Positions 59,295 to 64,000 of a DNA stretch of 64,000 nt are shown here, in pieces. Every line of letters begins with the position of its first letter. Position 1 is the first letter of the stretch. The position numbers and the translations under genes were made by a program. The notes under the pieces were generated by a model that saw only the letters and a program-made list of their open reading frames with translations, ran no database searches and was not told where the DNA came from. This DNA is from Lachnospiraceae bacterium (lineage in GTDB: Bacteria > Bacillota > Clostridia > Lachnospirales > Lachnospiraceae), in the NCBI GenBank assembly GCA_031272985.1, contig JAISSU010000029.1, positions 272,962-336,961 on the forward strand, given 5' to 3'.

Positions 59295-60698
59295 ATGGCA
59301 AATAAGGATGGAAAAATTGGTTTACTGGATACCACGACAATACTCGTCGGTGGTATGATCGGCAGCGCTATCTTCTCGCTGTCGGGCGTTACGCTTGGAA
59401 ATGCCGGCGCATCTGCAATTCTGTCATGGGTAGTAGCGGGTCTTATCCTGTTGTCCTATGGTCTAATCTGTGCAGAGCTTTGCTCGACATATCCTAATTC
59501 AGGCGGTGTTTTCCTGTTCCCCGCAAAGGCTTTTGCAAAAGACGGAAAAGAAAATCGTCTTTGGGGCTGGATTTCAGCTTGGGCGTATCTATTTGGATGC
59601 GTAGGAGGTTTGGTATTCTCGGCTTCATATGTAGCTACATATTTAGGAATAGCGGTCCCTGCATTGCAGGTTCCAAATGATCCCTACATGTCTCCGAAGC
59701 CGGAATGGGCACTTATTATCGGTATTGGCACTGTTCTTATCTGCGGTATTCTTAATATCTTTAAGATAGCCGTTACAGGTAAAGCAAACACAGCACTTAC
59801 GATAATATTGGCTGCTACTATGATTATTTTTGTAATCGTTGCTTTTACCGCAAAGACCCCCGAAGGTGTCACTGCATTTAACGGGGCGAACTTCTCACCA
59901 TTCTTTAATGGCACACAGGGAGGAGCAGGTTTCTTTACCGCCATACCTGTTGCGATGTTAGCCTATGGCTCCATCGTGGCAGCGGCATTTATGGTAGGCG
60001 AAATCCGCGATCCCAATAAGACGGTTCCGAAGGCTATGAGTATCGCCATGGCTATTACTGTCGGACTTTATGTTCTCGTTATGGTCGCTACCGTAGGTTT
60101 GATTTCTATCCAGATGTTGAATGAAACTCACATGACCTACACCCCGCAATTCGGCGCCGCATGGATGACGCTTGGTCATATTACCTGGCTTCCGAAATTA
60201 GTTTCCGCAGCGGCTGTTCTCGGACTTTTGACTACGGCGTTAGTACTTGTAATTTTGGCAGCACGTACATTGCAGGCAGCTGCTTTTGCAGGCGTTCTTC
60301 CTAAATTTATTGCAAAGAACAACGAGAAGACCGGTATTCCGCTCAATGCCACTATAATTGTAACGGTTCTCGGAGTAATACTTGTTGCATTCCCGAGTCT
60401 TACTACCTTTATTATTAATTTCGGTGGTTTAAGCAATGCATTGGTTGTTGTTGCGCTTTGTGTTACCGTTATTAAGGCACGTTCAACCAAAGCAGAGACA
60501 GGATTTAAGGCTCCCGGCGGAAATGTACTTCCAATTGTAACAATGGCGATTCTGGTCGCTTGCTATATCATTGGTATAATGAATGATGTTAAGGCCGGAA
60601 CATATGATATTTTGAAACTGTTAATCGCCACGGTAGGATATTTTGCAGTAGGACTTATTATTTACTTCGTATGTACCAAGGCTGTTAAATCAGAATAG
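59295..60698 (+). CDS. APC-superfamily amino acid/base permease
   Basis: This 467-residue transporter has twelve predicted helices. The opening LLDTTTILVGGMIGSAIFSL with SGVTLGNAGASAILSWVVAG is the APC helix-1 pattern with unwound GSAIF. The amino acid-type ELCSTYPNSGGVFLFPAKAF follows. It probably imports the heterocycle or exports an amino-acid product of the block. AAAGGAGG lies 9 bp before the ATG. The 240-bp gap upstream contains a small hairpin CAGTTT/AAACTG (59063-59077). A strong terminator follows. Confidence 0.88.
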   Translation: MANKDGKIGLLDTTTILVGGMIGSAIFSLSGVTLGNAGASAILSWVVAGLILLSYGLICAELCSTYPNSGGVFLFPAKAFAKDGKENRLWGWISAWAYLFGCVGGLVFSASYVATYLGIAVPALQVPNDPYMSPKPEWALIIGIGTVLICGILNIFKIAVTGKANTALTIILAATMIIFVIVAFTAKTPEGVTAFNGANFSPFFNGTQGGAGFFTAIPVAMLAYGSIVAAAFMVGEIRDPNKTVPKAMSIAMAITVGLYVLVMVATVGLISIQMLNETHMTYTPQFGAAWMTLGHITWLPKLVSAAAVLGLLTTALVLVILAARTLQAAAFAGVLPKFIAKNNEKTGIPLNATIIVTVLGVILVAFPSLTTFIINFGGLSNALVVVALCVTVIKARSTKAETGFKAPGGNVLPIVTMAILVACYIIGIMNDVKAGTYDILKLLIATVGYFAVGLIIYFVCTKAVKSE

Positions 60699-60721
60699 TT
60701 AATTACTCAGGCAAAACTTCT

Positions 60722-60774
60722 CCTGCGCCGCCTCGGAAGTTTGGGGCGGCGCAGGTAATTACTTTTATTTTTTC
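60722..60774 (+). terminator. Strong rho-independent terminator after the permease
   Basis: CCTGCGCCGCC (60722-60732) and GGCGGCGCAGG (60745-60755) form a perfect 11-bp GC-rich stem, followed shortly by a T-rich tract (60763-60774). It implies that carbamate kinase has its own promoter or depends on readthrough. Confidence 0.85.
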
Positions 60775-60940
60775 AAGGTATTACTTTCTCAAGTTTGCAT
60801 CAATAAATGGCGCACATTTGAGAGAGCAATATGTTACCTGTCAGAGGTGTACTTCTTTTTTTCGGTTAAGTGCAGCGTGGATTCTTTGACACATCTGACT
60901 TTAACAGTATCTCAGGATATTTAAGTATGGGAGGCAAGTT

Positions 60941-61888
60941 ATGAAAGAAAAAAAACGAATAGTAATAGCGCTCGGAGGTAATGCTTTAGGCAATACACTG
61001 ACGGAACAAGTGGCAGCCTGCAAGGTGACGGCAAAAGCAATAGTAGACCTCATTGAGGAGGGACATGAAATCATCATTACCCATGGCAACGGGCCGCAAG
61101 TGGGTATGATTCAAAACGCTATGGCTGCTCTTTCAAGAGAGGATCCCGCTCAGCCCAATACTCCTCTTTTTGTCAGCGTTTCGATGAGTCAGGCTTATAT
61201 AGGCTATGATTTACAAAAAGCTATCGGAGAAGAAATGGCGATTCGTGGGATTCCGGGGAGCAAGCATATCGCTACGGTGGTTACTCGCGTGAGAGTGGAC
61301 GCGGATGATCCAGCTTTTGCTAATCCTTCAAAACCGATAGGGAAGTTTCTTACAAAAGAAGAAGCGGATATTGTGGCGGAAAAATACGGACACCTGATGA
61401 AAGAGGACGCGGGTAGAGGCTATCGTAGGTATGTCCCCTCACCCAGACCTTTGGAAATAATTGAAATCGGGGCAATCAGAAACCTTGTGAGTGCGGGAGA
61501 GGTAGTGATATCCTGCGGCGGCGGCGGTATCCCCGTAATTCTGGAAGGGAAACAACTCAATGGTGTGAGTGCTGTTATTGACAAGGATTTTGTGAGCGGG
61601 CTTCTTGCGAGGGAATTAAATGCCGATTATCTGATTATTCTGACAGCCGTAGAAAAAGTCGCCATTAATTTCCGCAAGGAAAACGAAGAATGGATAAGCG
61701 ACTTAACCGTGGCAAAGGCAAAGAAATATGTGGATGAAGGTCAATTCGCGGCGGGGTCCATGCTGCCAAAGGTAGAAGCAGCTATAGCTTTTGCGGATTC
61801 AAAGATGGGTCGTCAGGCGATAATTACCGAGCTTGAAAAAGCAAAGGATGCGCTCGATGGGAAGACGGGCACATTGATACATCTATAG
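60941..61888 (+). CDS. arcC: Carbamate kinase
   Basis: This 315-residue amino-acid-kinase-fold enzyme has KRIVIALGGNALGN, ITHGNGPQVGMIQNAM, SPRPLEIIEIGAIRNLVSAG and VISCGGGGIPVI, with the C-terminal AAGSMLPKVEAAIAFA. It transfers phosphate from carbamoyl phosphate to ADP, giving ATP, NH3 and CO2. GGGAGG lies 8 bp before the ATG. It supplies the energy-conserving step for the YgeW-type transcarbamylase encoded 8 kb upstream. No arginine deiminase gene is present, which argues against the ordinary arginine pathway. Confidence 0.95.
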   Translation: MKEKKRIVIALGGNALGNTLTEQVAACKVTAKAIVDLIEEGHEIIITHGNGPQVGMIQNAMAALSREDPAQPNTPLFVSVSMSQAYIGYDLQKAIGEEMAIRGIPGSKHIATVVTRVRVDADDPAFANPSKPIGKFLTKEEADIVAEKYGHLMKEDAGRGYRRYVPSPRPLEIIEIGAIRNLVSAGEVVISCGGGGIPVILEGKQLNGVSAVIDKDFVSGLLARELNADYLIILTAVEKVAINFRKENEEWISDLTVAKAKKYVDEGQFAAGSMLPKVEAAIAFADSKMGRQAIITELEKAKDALDGKTGTLIHL

Positions 61889-61919
61889 AAAAATGCGACA
61901 TAAGGTTGAAAGGGCATTA

Positions 61920-61946
61920 AGAAAGGGCGGTTATTCCGCCCTTTCT
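61920..61946. terminator. Inverted repeat between convergent genes
   Basis: AGAAAGGGCGG (61920-61930), TTATT, CCGCCCTTTCT (61936-61946): a perfect 11-bp stem. It lies 31 bp past carbamate kinase and covers the stop codon of the convergent small membrane protein. Long T-runs are absent, so termination efficiency is uncertain. Confidence 0.6.
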
Positions 61947-62290
61947 GCATGAGCGCACAAAGCCTCTCCTCTTGCAATTCTCTTGGTAAAGCAGCAAACA
62001 ATGGACAAGACCGCGATGCTGATTCCAAGGAATTCAAAGGTTTTTCCGGTGAGGACAAAGGGGAGTGTTAGTGCCGGAAAAATGATTCTTACCTGTCCGA
62101 GAGTAAAATCTGTGAGATTCAAAAGCTGTGCTAAATAAGCAAATCCAAGGATGGATATGACAACGATTGCGGCAATGAGCTGAATCTTAACTAAAATGTG
62201 TAACACTTTAAAAACTATTCGTAGGGCTTCGTTATTCTGATTGTTCTGATTCTGATTCGTCACGTTTTGGTTAGTAGTTGTTTGATACAT
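61931..62290 (-). CDS. Small membrane protein with Asn/Gln-rich N-terminus
   Basis: This 119-residue protein begins with a polar stretch of Asn, Gln and Thr (residues 2-20), followed by two long hydrophobic helices (about 28-55 and 70-100) and a short charged tail. GGGAAGG lies about 9 bp before the ATG. No family recognised. The gene is convergent with carbamate kinase; a 255-bp gap upstream, with no other gene visible, separates it from the divergent lipoprotein. Confidence 0.6.
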   Translation of the reverse strand: MYQTTTNQNVTNQNQNNQNNEALRIVFKVLHILVKIQLIAAIVVISILGFAYLAQLLNLTDFTLGQVRIIFPALTLPFVLTGKTFEFLGISIAVLSIVCCFTKRIARGEALCAHAERAE

Positions 62291-62545
62291 GGTATTTACC
62301 TTCCCTTTCTTATTTTGATTAGTTGTCGTTTCAACGTGTTTTGTTAGTTTTCTTTAAGTGGTTTTCGTATCTTGAGCTCATTATAGGGCAGCATTTAGAT
62401 AATGGTAAGTGATGCGAGTCACGGATTTAAGGTGACAAATGTAATTTGTGAATTGCTTTTGCTTTAAACATGGTGTAATGTTTTGAATACGGATGCGGTT
62501 ATTATTTAGGAAGAACTTAAATAATAAATGTATGTGGTGGACAAT

Positions 62546-63331
62546 ATGAAAAAACGTTTGATTTTCTTTTTGAGCGCAATTCTGGTTTTAGGTCTTGTAA
62601 TTACTTCGGGAGGATGTGTGCTCGTAAGTCTATTGGGCGATGATACCGATGAGAGCTTTTATGACGATGCCCCGAAGCATGAAAAACATGAAGCGACCGA
62701 TGTTGTGCAAGTCGAAAGGGAGTATTTTGATTATGCGCTCGGCGAGGGTAATTACACAATTATTTGTGATTATCATCAGATGAAAGTGGCTCCATTGAGA
62801 AATGGGGAAACATACTATAGCCATCATGTGGATTTCACCAATCCGGATGGAACAGCAGGTACAATTATCATCCATGATTACGAAGACGAGGATGGGTCCG
62901 CCTTGGAAGCTGCCCTGGAACATTATCTTGAATGGGAAGCCGAAAAAGTCTTCACAAAAGCTGTGGATTTAAGTGAGATTCTATCCGGAAAAAAGCTCGA
63001 AGAGTTCGGCGTTCAGACTTCTTATAGTGTTGAAAGAACAAACGCGAAAGCCGATAGTTCATTTGAAGAAAAATACCCTCTCGTGTCTCCTGTAAATGGC
63101 CTTAAATTGACAGAGACTATAGACTGGCAAAGACTCGCAGATGAACTGGATCTTCATCCTCAAATCGTTTTATTCTTTAACGGAATACCGGGAGAGGACC
63201 AATTGGTTTCTATTCAAGCAACGATAAATGAAGTAGATGCGGCTTTAGATCAGGCGTTTGCGACAGATGTTCGAACGGTAGGAACGTATCGGATAAGCGG
63301 ACAAGAAACAGGAGATGTGGAATCGGAGTAA
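62546..63331 (+). CDS. Lipoprotein of unknown function
   Basis: This 261-residue lipoprotein has signal peptide MKKRLIFFLSAILVLGLV and lipobox TSGGC. The mature part starts with an acidic segment, then a mixed alpha/beta domain with many His, Asp and Glu residues (YSHHVDFTNPDGTAGTIIIH, YEDEDGSALEAALEHYLEWE). The ATG at 62546 gives the signal peptide a normal start; an ATG six codons upstream adds polar residues. GTGG lies upstream. It ends 3 bp before the flavoprotein gene, so the two form an operon. No domain recognised. Confidence 0.6.
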   Translation: MKKRLIFFLSAILVLGLVITSGGCVLVSLLGDDTDESFYDDAPKHEKHEATDVVQVEREYFDYALGEGNYTIICDYHQMKVAPLRNGETYYSHHVDFTNPDGTAGTIIIHDYEDEDGSALEAALEHYLEWEAEKVFTKAVDLSEILSGKKLEEFGVQTSYSVERTNAKADSSFEEKYPLVSPVNGLKLTETIDWQRLADELDLHPQIVLFFNGIPGEDQLVSIQATINEVDAALDQAFATDVRTVGTYRISGQETGDVESE

Positions 63332-63334
63332 ATT

Positions 63335-63817
63335 ATGAGAAAATCAAACAGAGAAATCAAAGAACAAGAAGGCCTTAATGCCGTATTGGAAAAAAGCGGC
63401 GTCTGCCGATTAGCGCTAAATACACCTGAAGGAGCACCATATATCGTGCCCCTTAATTACGGCTACGAAGTGTCCGAGAATGGAAAACTGACACTTTACT
63501 TCCATTGCGCAAAAGAAGGCAGGAAACTCGACCTTATTCACAAAGACTCCCGCTGCGGATTCGAAATGGACTGTTCACATGAATTAGAGACAGGAGAATT
63601 AGCCTGCCAATACACATTCTACTTTGAGAGCATAATCGGAACCGGAATGATTTCAATCGTAGAAGATAACGATGAGCGAATACATGGATTAAAAGTTCTC
63701 ATGAGACATTACGGAGGGGAAGGAAAAACAATTGATGAACGCGCGCTGGCACTAACGACAGTGCTGAGATTGGATGCCGTCTCGTACTGCGGAAAAAGGC
63801 ATGAAAGAAAAAATTAA
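63335..63817 (+). CDS. NimA-like pyridoxamine-phosphate-oxidase-fold flavoprotein
   Basis: This 160-residue protein has the split-barrel FMN-binding fold: VLEKSGVCRLALNTPEGAPY, IVPLNYGYEVSENGKLTLYF, HCAKEGRKLDLIHKDSRCGF and a C-terminal half with HGLKVLMRHYGGEG. This pattern is typical of NimA-type proteins and putative pyridoxamine 5'-phosphate oxidases of anaerobes, which reduce nitro compounds or bind flavin or F420-like cofactors. It directly follows the lipoprotein gene. The function in the cell is not fixed by sequence. Confidence 0.82.
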   Translation: MRKSNREIKEQEGLNAVLEKSGVCRLALNTPEGAPYIVPLNYGYEVSENGKLTLYFHCAKEGRKLDLIHKDSRCGFEMDCSHELETGELACQYTFYFESIIGTGMISIVEDNDERIHGLKVLMRHYGGEGKTIDERALALTTVLRLDAVSYCGKRHERKN

Positions 63818-63909
63818 AGTGCGTTTTATCCGGAAAACGGCATATATTTATCTTGCGTTTTATCGGAATTGCGCAACATATAGAATTAGCTCCCTATCCA
63901 GTTAACCGC

Positions 63910-63948
63910 GGGGGGGGGCTTGACAAATTAATAAATTTGTGATACAAT
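63910..63948 (+). promoter_or_regulatory. Consensus promoter with G9 tract abutting the -35 box
   Basis: Nine G residues (63910-63918) lie 1 bp upstream of TTGACA (63920-63925), which is followed after 17 bp by TACAAT (63943-63948). It points to a gene beyond the right edge. Confidence 0.75.
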
Positions 63949-64000
63949 TACACAGTAAAGAACGGCATATGACAACAGTTTAAAAATGTAATAGATATTT

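Noticed and set aside
60941..61888. Arginine deiminase pathway
   Set aside because: Carbamate kinase is present but no arginine deiminase; the transcarbamylase is of YgeW type and lies in a heterocycle cluster.
1..64000. CRISPR arrays, tRNA or rRNA genes, insertion sequences, prophage
   Set aside because: No repeat-spacer pattern, cloverleaf, rRNA block, transposase or phage protein was seen on either strand.

Overview
The window looks like chromosomal DNA of a spore-lineage, anaerobic, gut-type Clostridia, most likely Lachnospiraceae. The reasons are strong AGGAGG ribosome binding sites, frequent GTG and TTG starts, lipoproteins in place of periplasmic proteins, a Lachnospiraceae-style Tad pilus locus (DUF5702 and DUF6382 proteins), a spore-type SH3/GH18 hydrolase, and energy metabolism built on carbamate kinase and molybdenum hydroxylases. 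No rRNA, tRNA, CRISPR array, transposase or phage gene was seen. This is accessory-metabolism territory rather than a mobile element.

Layout. 1-3.6 kb: the start of a copper P-type ATPase, a divergent HxlR regulator, and two minus-strand lipoproteins (one PstS-like). 4.0-10.7 kb: an ABC importer operon (binding protein, two permeases, a small membrane protein, two different ATPases) followed by its likely GntR regulator. 10.7-15 kb: a divergent LysR/MATE pair, a decayed LysR gene and an AAA/DUF4143 ATPase with a 34-bp repeat array upstream. 15.1-16.4 kb: a cobalamin riboswitch controlling a transcobalamin-like (DUF4430) lipoprotein and an ECF-type S component. 16.4-23.8 kb: a BenE-type permease, a LysR regulator, a ribose-type ABC importer and an intracellular subtype-B-like tannase; this is probably a galloyl-ester utilisation locus. 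23.9-24.3 kb: a consensus promoter driving a highly structured, apparently non-coding RNA of about 265 nt. 24.4-30.4 kb: a GH18-like hydrolase, a membrane lipase, and housekeeping genes (Sua5-type tRNA modification, upp, dCMP deaminase).

30.7-39.1 kb: a complete compact Tad/Flp pilus operon (tadZ, tadA, tadB, tadC, flp, three pseudopilin-like proteins, prepilin peptidase, DUF6382). 39.2-46.0 kb: an arsenosugar-type cluster with two TVP38 membrane proteins, a YdjY-like lipoprotein, an Fe-S/CCG protein, an AhpD-like protein, the radical-SAM protein ArsS and a fused double glycosyltransferase; no arsM is visible. 46.1-61.9 kb: a single-strand block of eleven genes for anaerobic N-heterocycle (purine/hydantoin) breakdown. 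It holds ATP-dependent hydantoinase HyuA/HyuB, an opine-dehydrogenase-like enzyme, a YgeW-type transcarbamylase, PreA, SsnA, a three-subunit molybdenum hydroxylase, an APC permease and carbamate kinase. I read it as a route that opens a heterocycle, moves the carbamoyl group to phosphate and recovers ATP. 61.9-64 kb: a small membrane protein, a lipoprotein, a NimA-like flavoprotein, and a consensus promoter with a G9 run just upstream of its -35 box.

The points most worth a second look are the structured RNA at 23.99-24.25 kb, the transcobalamin-like B12 locus, the twin-ATPase importer in which both Q-loop glutamines are glutamates, the arsM-less ArsS cluster, the hydantoinase/transcarbamylase/carbamate-kinase block, and the G-tract promoter at the right edge. 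All assignments come from reading the sequence; no database search was run.
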